Notes under the pieces: model-generated | Database searches by the model: none | What the model was told of the DNA's origin: nothing | Seen by the model: the letters and a program-made list of their open reading frames with translations, nothing else | Made by a program: the position numbers and the translations under genes | Part shown: positions 1 through 11,150 of the stretch, piece by piece | Numbering within the stretch: the stretch's first letter is position 1 | Layout: each line of letters opens with the position of its first letter | Assembly (NCBI GenBank): GCA_030770545.1 | Contig: CM061100.1 | Span: 13,508,501 to 13,572,500, forward strand | Reading direction: 5' to 3' | Origin: Macropodus opercularis | Taxonomy: Eukaryota; Chordata; Actinopteri; Anabantiformes; Osphronemidae | Length of the DNA stretch: 64,000 nt

Positions 1-2704
1 TGTTTTGTTTATTATTTCATAAAGAGCCCTTCTCCCCCTCTGGTGAGATCATTTAAAGCTCACTTCAGGCCTGAACTTGCACTGAAACTTAAGCTTTGGC
101 TGCTGAGACATTATTCATTAATAACAGCAGACTCCTGATGACATCAGCAGCATATGGAGGAAAGAGCTCTGTCATAAACATTAAAGATGGCTGACACCTG
201 TCTGCGGTGGCGTTAGCACCTTGCCACAGTGCCTGGAGTGTTTTTATTAGGCTTGTCCTTCTGTGACCTGGTGCTTTAGGTGAGTCTGCAACATATTTGT
301 CACCAGCGGACACTGAAACATGCTTCACACTGGATGAATAGAGCCAACAAACCTGTAATCCAGTATTAACAAATGTAGCCTTTAAGAGCGGTACAGAATG
401 AAAACTGCTTAAAACATACTGTTATAATTGTAAAAAATGTGAAAACCACATCATTTTCCTACCATATATTCATAATCCTATGAATATCCAAGCTCTGATG
501 TCAGTTGAGAGCCTATAGGCAAGTTGGACTGTAGTACACATGGTTCATATTTTCTCCACTAAATCCCACTTAGGCACTTCTCAGAGCACTTAACTCCGGA
601 AATCCCAGGTTAGATACACCAGGAGATAGATGGAGGCTCTGCCCCTTCCTGAAGATTTTGTCCTCCAGACAAACTCAGCTTCTTATTAACGCACGGAGAA
701 CATGTTAGCGGTGGACCCGTAATGTGGCTGCTCTAGGAACAGAACAGAGCAGGGACATGCCACCTTCAGAAAATAAAAGGATGTGGTCGTTAGCGCTTTC
801 ACGCCGTCGGTTCGAGAGGTCGGCCACAACCTGGAGTGGGAAACATGGCCTTTCTACGATGCAGGCCATTAAAACAGCAGGAGGACTTGAGTTTAACTGG
901 GCAGACTCTTGATGTCCCTGTAGAGGCGTCCACCAATCTCAGGAGTCAAACTCGTTCTGCCCACCTGGCTCAGGTGATAATGTTAGATCGACTGCCAGTC
1001 CTTCCTCCCCCGCAGTAGTTCAAAGGTGAAAGATCGTCATGTTAGCACTTAGATCTATGTATATCTCTCTTTAATGATAAGATGAGTCTTTAGCTTTACT
1101 CATTTAGAAATAATATTTCTACCCACAGCTGGAGGCCTAATTTCCTTATGGCCTGAATGGTCCAGTGCCCAAGCAACAAAATTAGATTCATCTTGGAACA
1201 GCGCTATTAAACCCTAGAGACGAACTCCAGCAGTACACAGAACGTGAATGGGACTAAATATGACCAACCAGAAGAGGGAACCAGGGGAGGGGAGCGTAAC
1301 TCCAGTCAGAAGATGGCGTCTAGATTTGTATGAACGTAGTGTCACGCAGGAGGTCAAGGGTTTCCCTGGAGCAGGTAAACGAAGAGGTGACTGTCTAACG
1401 AGGAAACAGACAGAGAAGTACAGAGTTCAATGTCCACTGAGGAGAAGGGAAGAAAGAACTGGTAAAATACTAAACTGTGACAATCACAGGGCGGCTGTGG
1501 TTCCACAAAGCACAACGCATACGATGTCCCTCAAGCAGTGGCCTCTGCAATGAAAGGCAGGCAGGATGCACTTTCTGCAGGAACCCAGGGCCAGCTTGGC
1601 TACCTCAGCTCCTGCCAGAAGTGCCTGCAGTCAGTTTGAGCCCCTGGATCAAGCAAAGCTGTCCCACAGCCCAGCAGATGCTCTGGCTGCCTGTGAACTT
1701 CATCCAGATCCTCAAGCTCCCAGCTTTCCTATCAGGATCCACATTGGAAGGTCCAAAAGTTCAGACATCTACTGCTGCCCAATCTGTCTTCACTATTCCA
1801 TCTTATATGACCTGTCATACGTGTTTATTACCATAATGTCTGTGTTAGTGTATTTGTACATGGAACTTGTAATGGACTCGGTTTAGTCCTGTTAGTCAGC
1901 AAATGCACGACCTTAAAGCTGGGGCAGTGGAGGCCTGTGCCCATTGTTGGATATTCTGAAGGAACAGATTTCCCAGCTGCCCATACTTTTCAATGACAAC
2001 AGCAGAGCTATACAGGAAAGCTAAGGTAGTTTATTATATTTACCCTAGCCTTACTGAGAGGTGGCAAAAAGCCACTGAGAGAATGAAATGACGAGAAAAG
2101 GGAGGAGCAGCCTTCTTAAATGTAGGCGTTTCCACCAGTCGTGGTGTAAACCCACTGCCTCTGTTTGACTCTGAATGTGAACACATGTTCTTATTTTTCT
2201 TCACTCTCATGTTTCTTGCTTGTCTGTCCTGACTTAAACTATGGGAGCTTTTTCTAATGCAACACCTCCATCTTTTGGTCACCAAGATACTGCAGAGACA
2301 TCTTGCTGTGTCAAAACAATATTAATTACGTGCTTGTATGTAAATGATTTGACGTATTATTTATTATAGAGACAGTGATATCACAGAAAGCCATAAATAA
2401 GCGCACATGCGCAGGAGTTTAGCGACCAGAATCTCACGTCATGCTGCAGGCGGTAGAGCAGTAAAGGCTCAAGTTTCCATTTTAAGAGAAACAGGTGGGT
2501 TGACGAGCTCATTGGCTGGAGTTTCAACCTCAGCATCCTCATGAGACCAAGGATGCTGTGACCGCTGCAGTGCACTTCACCTCAGCAGGTGGGCAGGGAG
2601 GAGGCCAACCTAACGGTGCGGTACATTTGCGCTGTAGTCAGTCTTAGCTGTACCAGAGCTGTGCGTAAAGCGCGTCTGCGTAACGCTGCGGCCACGTTCC
2701 CAGA
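1..2704. other. Intergenic region upstream of nr5a1
   Basis: No exon could be supported here. The open frames on both strands are short, lack splice-compatible continuation and match no family I recognise. The last few hundred bases before 2705 should hold the nr5a1 promoter and 5' untranslated region; an E-box-type CACCTG occurs near 2580 and a CRE half-site (ACGTCA) near 2436, but such short motifs are weak evidence. In human the next gene on this side is NR6A1; no part of it is seen. Confidence 0.6.
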
Positions 2705-5700
2705 ATGGAGCACACACCTGGCGTGGATTTGGACGAGCTGTGTCCGGTCTGTGGGGATAAAGTCTCCGGCTACCACTACGGCCTGTTGACCTGTGAAAGC
2801 TGCAAGGTGCGTTTGACTGTCCTCCTAAGTCCTTTACACCAGGAGGCTGCGTTTTGCTCCCATGTGCCTGTTTGCATTCACTGTCTTTTCTGATACGAGC
2901 GCGTAAAATGACTTTTGATGCGGATTTCGTATCTGGAGCTACATGACAATGACAATGAGCTCAAACATGTCGCCACGACTGTTCATGTGGTTTCATTATC
3001 CACGTCACTGTCAATATAATTTCATTTAGTCCCTTTACTCTTTGCATCAAATTTGCCACCATCTAATTTGTCATAACGTTTAAATTGTCCTGAAAAGCTG
3101 AGAAGTAAAAGGTGAGAAGAACAATGAAAAGTTGTTGCGTTAATGCAAAAGGCTCCGATTTAGGTTGTTTCCACCAGCTCACAAAGCAACAAACACGCTG
3201 GTCTGTCTTGTTTAACTTTAGTCTAATGATCTTCTTCTTCCTCGCCTACAGGGGTTTTTTAAAAGAACAGTTCAAAACAACAAGAAGTACACGTGTGCAG
3301 AAAAGCGCGACTGTCGGATCGATAAGACGCAGAGGAAGCGCTGTCCGTCCTGCAGGTTTCAGAAGTGCCTGCATGTCGGCATGAGACTGGAAGGTAGGGA
3401 CCGGCCAGCAGGCAAATAGATGCCTCCCAAATAATGAAAGGATAAAAATGACGATAGGCAGAAGTGAATCTTTACATTTTATATAATATAAATACCTTAG
3501 TTGAAACATTAGAGCAGGTGTTTTACTCTGCTTTGAAGTTTCAGTACTCCTGCCTTTTCAAATGAACTTTATTGTGTCACTGTAAAATAGTCTTGGTCTT
3601 AATACAACTCATCTTATTGCTTATCATTATAGTTACAGAATGTGAATCTGAGTAAGCTTAAATAAACATGTCAGACACGTTTAAAATGAAGATCAGAACA
3701 AACCAATAGCGGTAAGGCATTGTGGGCGAAAGATGAAAATCTGAAAGATGCTTTACGAGGAAGATGTTTCCATGAGTTTTCTAGGTGAGGCTTAAGTCAA
3801 AATGTTGAACGCCTTAGCTGACTCGCTGGCCTGTGCTCCACACCTTCAGCTCACAGGGTCAATCGTCTTGGTCAGTTGTCGTATCATGTCTTGAAACACA
3901 ACATGTCCCCTGTGTTGGTGCAGATGTAGCCACTGGTTCCATAAATGTGACAGTGACAGAATGTAAACAGTGTTTAAAAGTGACAATGCAGACAAAGAAC
4001 ATCCAACAATAAGCTATAAAAATCTATACAACGTACAAAAACATATAAACAAACAAACAAATGCAATCCACTCAAGGATGATGAGATGCTGTGGAATGAG
4101 AGAGAGACAAATGTCTTCATATATACCAGAAAATTCACAAGACGTTTTAAAAGTTGCTTAAATTATATTAAATATTAATTACATTACAAATAATATTTAC
4201 ATTGCAAAGTCTTTTTTTTTCATTTTGCCTGTGATTATAGATACTCAGTCATTTAAAATACTTTGGAAGACTTGTGTTAAGTGTCCTGTACTGTAGGACA
4301 GTCTGTGCACACATGAGTCCACAGAATAACTGTGAGGCTCTGTCACCAGCTGTTCGTGCAGATCGCATGAGAGGTGGCAGAAACAAGTTCGGACCCATGT
4401 ACAAGCGGGACCGGGCCCTGAAGCAGCAGAGAAAAGCTGTGATGCAAGCTGGTGGATTTAGACATGAGAGCAGAGGCCAACAACACCTTAGCTTTAATGG
4501 CGACCTCCAACCGGACCCCATGCTTCAGAGAACTCTGCTGCCCCCAGCGCAGAATGAGAACATGAGCTGCCTGCTTCCATCACTGCGCTCCCTCCTGCCC
4601 TCCGACTTGCCCAGTGACAGCCAGCACCAGTGCAACTTCCTCTCAAACTGGACGATCAAGTCAGAGCTCAAAAACCGTGCGAGCTCACCAGCTTCTGCTA
4701 CGCGAGCCTACGTGGGCTCAGATGAGCTATCGTCAAGCCCTCAAGGTCCTGGTGTTCCTCCGCTGGTCATGGAGTTCCTACGCTGTGACCCGGATGAACG
4801 ACAACTGCAGAATAAGTCCGCTGCTCGCCTCCTCCAGGAGCAGACTGGCTGGAACCAACACGGCAGCCCCATCACCTTCACCCTGATGTGCCTGCTGGCC
4901 GACCAGATGCTGTTCTTCATGGTGGAGTGGGCTCGCACGTCCATCTTCTTCAAACAACTTAAAGTAAGGTCCTGTCTGATTAGTCAGGTCGCACAGTACA
5001 CACACCTACATCCATTTAGTAGGGTCAATTATCATCATCTTGTTATATCTGGATGAAATGTTGGATGACAGTTTGTAGCTTGGAGCCCACTGAGCAACAA
5101 ATCATCCGTTTAGTCAATGTTAAATTTGATCATGACTCACAAGCAAGAAGGGTTTGATTCCTGGGGTCCGCCAAGCTTTTTGTTTGAGTTTGTCTGAGTG
5201 GGTTTTCTCCAGCTACTTAGCATATTTACCAAGACATCAGTAATAGGACAATAGCACAGACTATTAAGTACTGTAATATAATGTACTGTAATAATGAAGC
5301 ACTTGCACATTTCTGGCCCAACTGAAAGGTAACTGAAAGGCAAAAGAAAATATGAATAGGTGAAGAGAAATTTGAAATAATGGGAGAGAACAGCAAACAC
5401 TGTGTTTCTGCTCCAAGGTGAGCGACCAGATGAAGTTACTGCACAACTGCTGGAGTGAACTGTTGCTCCTGGACATCACCTCCAGGCAGGTCCTGTACGG
5501 GAGAGAGGACAGGCTGCTTCTGGTCACTGGGCAGGAAGTGAGTCATCACTGCTCCTCTTCGATGTCATCTGTGCTCGTCTTTATTCAGTGACCTTTATTC
5601 CATGAATTACTGTAGGACGTAATGGACGTACGCATTGATTTCATTATGCACAAGGGTGAGAACAGGTAACTTTATAGGCCTCCTACTCCAAGGCAGTTAG

Positions 5701-6665
5701 AATGAAGCCTTTCCAATGAAGTAACGTAAAGTGTGACAACCTGGACCTGGTTGGCTAATCTTCACAGAGGATCTCTGGCAGGATGAATAGGAGCATCGTC
5801 CTGCACAGACAGACGTGAGTGTTCTGATTGCACTACTTGTGTTGCTGGGTTTAGGTGGAGCTGTCAGAGATAGTTTCTCATGCCAGTCCCGCTCTGGTCA
5901 GCCTGGTCCAGAGAGGACAGAAGCTGGTTGAGAAGCTCCATGCCCTGAAGGTGGACCGCCAAGAGTTTGCTTGCATGAAGTTCCTCATCCTTTTTAACCC
6001 AGGTTAGTTTAAGACTGTTACGTTTGAGCATTATACACACATCTGCTTGGTGACCTGTGCTTTTAGCTTTAGAGGTTTTTAATTTATAGGTTAAAGATCT
6101 GTGCAATCCCATATAATAATAATAATTATAATTCTAGATTCACAAATGATGTCTGAGGAACCAGAGACATTTCTGCCTCATAGAAGGAATGTGTGCAACT
6201 AAACAGCAACTGAGTCATGAGGGGGTGGTGGATAATCACAACCTAAGCCTTCATAAACATATTGTGCATTAAACCAATTTAATGAGCAACGTTATGATCT
6301 TTTGCTAATCTCAAGCGATAATAGTCTATGTGTATATATGCTCTGGGGGTTTCTTGTCCTCTTGGTCTGCACCACGTACACTCACTGGTTTCCCTTCCCC
6401 ATCCTAACCAGACGTCAGGGAGCTGGAAGACCATCGGTTCATCGAAAATGTGCAGGAGCAGGTGGAAGGAGCCTTGCTGGAGTACACCCTGCGCACCTCC
6501 ACTCAGTCTCTCGGACGCTTTGCTCATCTGCTTCTGTGTCTGTCTGAGTTGCGCTCGCTCAGCACGCTTGCTGAAGAATACCTGTCCTGCAAACAACTGA
6601 GTGCAGAAGTGCCCTGCAACAACCTGCTCATTGAAATGCTACATGCCAAGCACAGCTGGCCGTGA
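2705..6665 (+). CDS. nr5a1: NR5A1-type nuclear receptor (SF-1 / Ff1), six coding exons
   Basis: Orphan nuclear receptor of the FTZ-F1 group. In vertebrates it binds extended half-sites as a monomer and drives gonad, adrenal and steroidogenic genes. Coding exons: 2705-2806, 3252-3393, 4350-4963, 5418-5537, 5855-6002, 6412-6665; phases agree and give 459 aa, close to the usual length. Residues 13-80 are the two-zinc-finger DNA-binding domain (CPVCGDKVSGYHYGLLTCESCK, split before GFFKRT; P-box CESCKG). Residues 82-110 are the FTZ-F1 box (RADRMRGGRNKFGPMYKRDR). The hinge has a sumoylation-type IKSE near 185. The ligand-binding domain runs from about 230 and ends in the AF-2 helix LLIEML (447-452). 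The second finger (CAEKRDCRIDKTQ) and ligand domain differ from mammalian SF-1 and LRH-1 more than expected. Gene order points to NR5A1, not NR5A2. The a/b copy is unresolved; nr5a1b is my guess. Confidence 0.93.
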
Positions 6666-6756
6666 AGACCCACAATAACGCAGCAAAGTGTAAACTGAAT
6701 GTGTAATAATGATAAACTGATATTTTTTTCTGTGTCTTACTTGATGGCTCTTGTTG

Positions 6757-6762
6757 AATAAA
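6757..6762 (+). terminator. nr5a1: nr5a1 polyadenylation signal
   Basis: A canonical AATAAA lies 92 bases after the nr5a1 stop codon, followed by T-rich sequence. It implies a very short 3' untranslated region; longer forms cannot be excluded. Confidence 0.65.
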
Positions 6763-8639
6763 TGTCCTTCATTTCTGTTTTTATTTTAAATTAGTTAAAA
6801 TCAAACTAACTGTCGTCTTGCTCAAAAATCTTGTTCACATCATTAAATGTTAACTATATTTGCAGAATTTGTGGGGTTTTATTTGTCGATTGCATTACAC
6901 TCTACAGATGCTACATCCATTGTTTTGGAAGCAAAACAATCATTTTTAATTCTAATTTATATACAAGTTTGAACAACAAAGTAAAAAGTCAGAAAATACA
7001 GATTGAAGACTGTCATATAGTTAATGACTTTAGTCATGAACAGTAACTTCTGGAGTACTGCTAAAATTGAAACTAATAAAAACTAGTTTTGAAATATACA
7101 ATTAACAAACCAAGTCCTGAGAGTCCAAACGTCTGGACATATATGAGACTCAAACATTTACACAGTTATGAAGGTAAGTGAACACACAAGGCCAGTGTTA
7201 ATATAATAAATAATGTTTACTCACGATGTTTCCATAGGAGCGATGACACGCATGCACAGTTTATTCCAACCCGACCACAACAATGAGCCACTGGTCTGAT
7301 CCAACAGGGAAGAAGGGGTTAATGACAATACAGTAAGGAAAACCACCGTTTTTGGAAAATAAGCTTTTTTGCAAACCTTCACAAACCTTCTCTTAGGAAC
7401 ACACGCTGTGATACACGACGCTTGTTATTTAGTCTAAGATAAAGTAGTGGAACATGAGGGGAAATGTCCTGGTTAAAGTCAGAGCACATTAAACCTTTGT
7501 TGTCGGTTACTGAGATCCCACAGATTACACCTTCAACCACCTGTTAGTCCACGGTGCTTTAATAAAAGGCTTAATCAACATAATGCATTCATCTTGTTAT
7601 TTGGAGGTGCACTATCTGATCTTGTCCAACTCATTAGAGCCCATTTCCTACTCGACCTTGACATCCAGCTGGCATCAAGTTGGCATCCATCCTGTTCAGG
7701 GACAAAACATGGCAGCATGTTTAAATACACAGCATTACAGCCCCAGAGCAGGACATCTGATTTCACCAGCCTGGACCTGAGCTGAACAGAAAAAATATAG
7801 ATTTTCCTTCAAGAATATCTTCATCAGAAACCTGTTTTTTTGTTGCAGAGACGTTGCAAAACAAAATTAAAAAAACAAAGATGAGGAATCAGTGAATGGT
7901 AGAGTTGTCTGCATCTCTCATGCAACCTTGTAAACACACCATATTGGTTATTTTAGTATCTTCTTAACTTAACTTAACACATCTGACAGTGGTGTACTTG
8001 GTTATCTAATGATACTTTATTCACATGGTCACACATGATAAAGACTAAACTAAGTACTGTGATGAAAAACATTTCCATATATAAATGCTGTGAGTACATT
8101 GATTTCACATGGTCATTTTTGTGGCCAGATCAGGAGTAACATCAGCAGCTTGAGATAAAAATGAAAACCAGGATACAGATGTGAAGCACCGGAGAACAAG
8201 GAATGAAAGCATCTGCGTGAACGAGGTGGAGTATAAAAACTGAAGGCGGAGGGGAAGGTGGGCATGGAAAGGTTATGAAGGTGGCAATGGGTGACAAAGG
8301 GGAGAGACGTGAGAGGAGTGAGAGGAGAGAGTGAGGAAGAGGAGCAGGGCAACACAGGCCAGGGATCATGACAGACAGAGGCAATTCAGTTTAACAAACA
8401 GCAGAATGAAACAGAGCGCTACAACTTAAATAAAATTACAATCAAGAAGAGGCGGAAGAGGAGGATTGTGTAGTATGTCTCTGAGGGAAAAGGCAATGAT
8501 GGTCCTGTCCAGGAGGGAGGGTTAGAGGAATCTGGTACCGTCTAATGCATGAATCACACCTCGGCACCAGATCACTCAGTTCCTGAGGTTAATCCACAAA
8601 GACATGATTCTGGTTACATTCATTACCCAGAGTGTAAGA

Positions 8640-9235
8640 TAAGGATACGATAAGGCGTTTTATTATCACGTACAACAAGTGTCAGACAGTCAGTGCAGTT
8701 CAATTAACAAAAAAAATGAACAAACTTAAATAGATAAAAATTTAATATCGAACTAAAAACTCAAGGCAACATTCCGTCACATAAAATCACTTATTGCACA
8801 GTCCCTGCTAAACAGTAATTTGTTGTTTGTTCAGTGCAGTTATGGTTCTTTAGTCTGTTTGTCCGTGATCTGATTTGTCTGCATCATTGTCCTGACGGTA
8901 GCGGTTCAAACAGATGGTGTCTGGGTGTGATGTGTCCTTAAGGATGTTTTGGGCTTTTTTGATGCAGTGGGAGCTGTGTAGCTCTTCCAGTGCAGGGAGA
9001 GAGCAGCTGACGATCTTCTGGGCCGTGTTTATCACCTCCTGGAGCGCTTTCCTCTGTGCTACTGTGCAGCTGGTGAACCATGCACCAATGCCGTATATTG
9101 CTCTGTATGGAGCATCGGTAGAAGGTCACCAGGAGTTTCTTAGGCACGTAGTTCGTCCTCAGCGTCCTGAGGAAGTAGAGTCTCTGTCGGGCCTTTTTCA
9201 TGCTCCAGGTCAGGCCCCCTCTATGTGAACTCCCA
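8640..9235 (-). mobile_element. Broken non-LTR retrotransposon (LINE) 3' fragment
   Basis: Read on the minus strand, 9201-9035 encodes KKARQRLYFLRTLR followed by VPKKLLVTFYRCSIQS, the conserved block at the end of many fish LINE reverse transcriptases. A frameshift then moves the frame to 9035-8850 (INTAQKIVSCSLPALEELHS, then KKAQNILKD), which ends at a stop. An AT-rich tail follows to about 8640. The 5' part is missing and the frame is broken, so it is a dead copy. The clade (L2/CR1-like or relative) is not certain. Confidence 0.75.
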
Positions 9236-10294
9236 GGAATCTGAAGCCATGTACTCTCTCTACACAGTCCCCATTTATGAATATGGGAGGAATGTCAGTT
9301 TTCTTTCTCCTGTAGTCTATCAACTATAAAGGACAACTCGGTTCAAGCCCAGGTAACTATGGAAACCTGGAGCCCTTGGTGCATGGTGGCAGCAAACATT
9401 TCTGAGCACACTGAGGTGAAAACACTCACCATGAAACAGACAAGCCAAAAGTGCTTGTGATAGTGAGGTGAAATTGCTCCTAATATACTTGAAACAAACA
9501 AAAGCCATGTGCATAGTTCATGCATAGCAGGGATACAGGAAGAAACGCCAAAGCAGGTGCGTGAGCGGCAGGATGACACGTGATATTCTCTGTTCTCTTC
9601 TTCTTCTCGGTTTTCCGGCAGCTGGCAGCTCATCTGGTGCTTTGCTGCCCCCTTCTGGCCTGGATCTCTCCCCACATTCACTACTGGTAGACTGATTTCT
9701 GGGTCCAAATGCTACACTGGGTTACTGGGATTATTAGGTTGCTTACAAACGCAAAACAGTGTTTGTCTTTTTCGCTCAGTATAGTTGTTCTGATAATTCT
9801 CCTATTGCTGTCCCAAATTGTATAAAAACATTCTTTCTGTCAGACGGTTCTTGTGTGAATTATTTTCTGACAGGGTTTACCATTGTGGGCTGGATTTTTG
9901 TGCTGATTTCTAAATGCAGAAAGTTCAACAAACATTTTATTTTCCTCCTAACTGTGTCCAGAAATCTTTGTGTTGCCTATTTGAAAATCTAAAGAATGTG
10001 TGTGTTAATCTGAAACATGAATTACACATCATATAAACATCAGTGTAATCAGCATTGAACGACAAGCTTTCTAGTGTCCTATATAGTTAAATAATAACAA
10101 TAATAATATATAACATATTTACAAGCCACAGTGATTCATATGAGGTTCAACTATAAACACATCTTTATTTACTGGGTGTCTGACATGTGTTTTCTGCTGC
10201 TGCTGTCTTTGTTTTCCAGGCGAGGCGCAGTTTGAGCCGCAGCCTGTTCTGCGCTTGTTCCTCCGCTTGTTTCTCATCAACGCGCTTCCTTTAC

Positions 10295-10303
10295 TTCCCG
10301 GAA
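10295..10303 (+). promoter_or_regulatory. psmb7: TTCCCGGAA motif (ETS/STAT-type) just upstream of psmb7 ATG
   Basis: The palindrome TTCCCGGAA holds the ETS core CCGGAA and lies 22 bases before the start codon, in the likely 5' untranslated region or core promoter. ETS cores are common at TATA-less housekeeping promoters. Sequence match only. Confidence 0.3.
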
Positions 10304-10325
10304 ACACAAACCTTCATTCTCCAAA

Positions 10326-11115
10326 ATGGCGACGTTGACAATGAGCCAGTTACCGCTCGGCGGTTTCAGTTTCGACAATTGTAAGAGGTGAGTCGTTTTT
10401 GGTGCGTTAAGGACTGGACTGAGTGACTGCATCGCTTAGATTAAAAGGGTTTGTGTGTCTGTTCGGGTGTTGTGTAACGCAGACGCGTTTACTGCGGGTT
10501 TCTGGTGATGCTAACTCGCGTTGACTCGGCTTCCATCACGTTACAATGACTCAGGCATTTACGCCGGTTCTCGTTAGTCTTGTGTTGTTTGAACGTAAAA
10601 CACGTCGGATGGTTTGAAACGTCTTCGCTTGTTTAATACTGTATGAATGCGCGTTGTTATTTCTCATTTATGCTTTTTATCAGTCAAAGTCCAGGTCGCG
10701 GCGTCTCTTCTTCGTTACTCAACCGACCACCGCTTGCTAGGATCACTTCACGACCTGAAGTCCGTTGTACGTTTATCACAAACTGTGGCAAACGTGTAAC
10801 TAAAGTACACGTAGTGTTCAACCGAACCCAATGTTCTGTATCCGACTCACGCTGTTTGGTGTCAACAGGATGTTTTTCATAAATCAGCTCCCATAGTAAA
10901 ATGTCCAGGGCCCTTCAGTCCCAACGTAACTTCACCGTAGAGTCAGGTTCTCCACCAAGAACACGCACTTAAACATGACTGCATTTAAACGGAACCAACC
11001 GTTTAGGTTTATTCAGCAAACGTTTAAATGTCTAAAATATGGTGGTATTAGTTTTACTAAAGAATAAAAATAGATGGGATTTTGCACATATTACATATGT
11101 TGGTTATGATGCATA

Positions 11116-11150
<35 letters not shown>

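Larger units (their letters stand above)
6763..10325. other. Spacer between nr5a1 and psmb7
   Basis: AT-rich sequence with no supported gene. Human has ADGRD2 in this interval; I saw no adhesion-GPCR-like exon. The only recognisable content is a LINE 3' fragment at 8640-9235 (minus strand), a purine-rich stretch around 8155-8350, and the psmb7 promoter at the right end. Confidence 0.55.

Noticed and set aside
4274..5056. 260-codon continuous frame starting before nr5a1 exon 3
   Set aside because: The part before 4350 and after 4963 is intron read-through; the true exon is 4350-4963.
8113..8384. 80-codon minus-strand frames rich in Ser, Pro and Leu
   Set aside because: Low-complexity purine-rich sequence; no start context or conservation signal.
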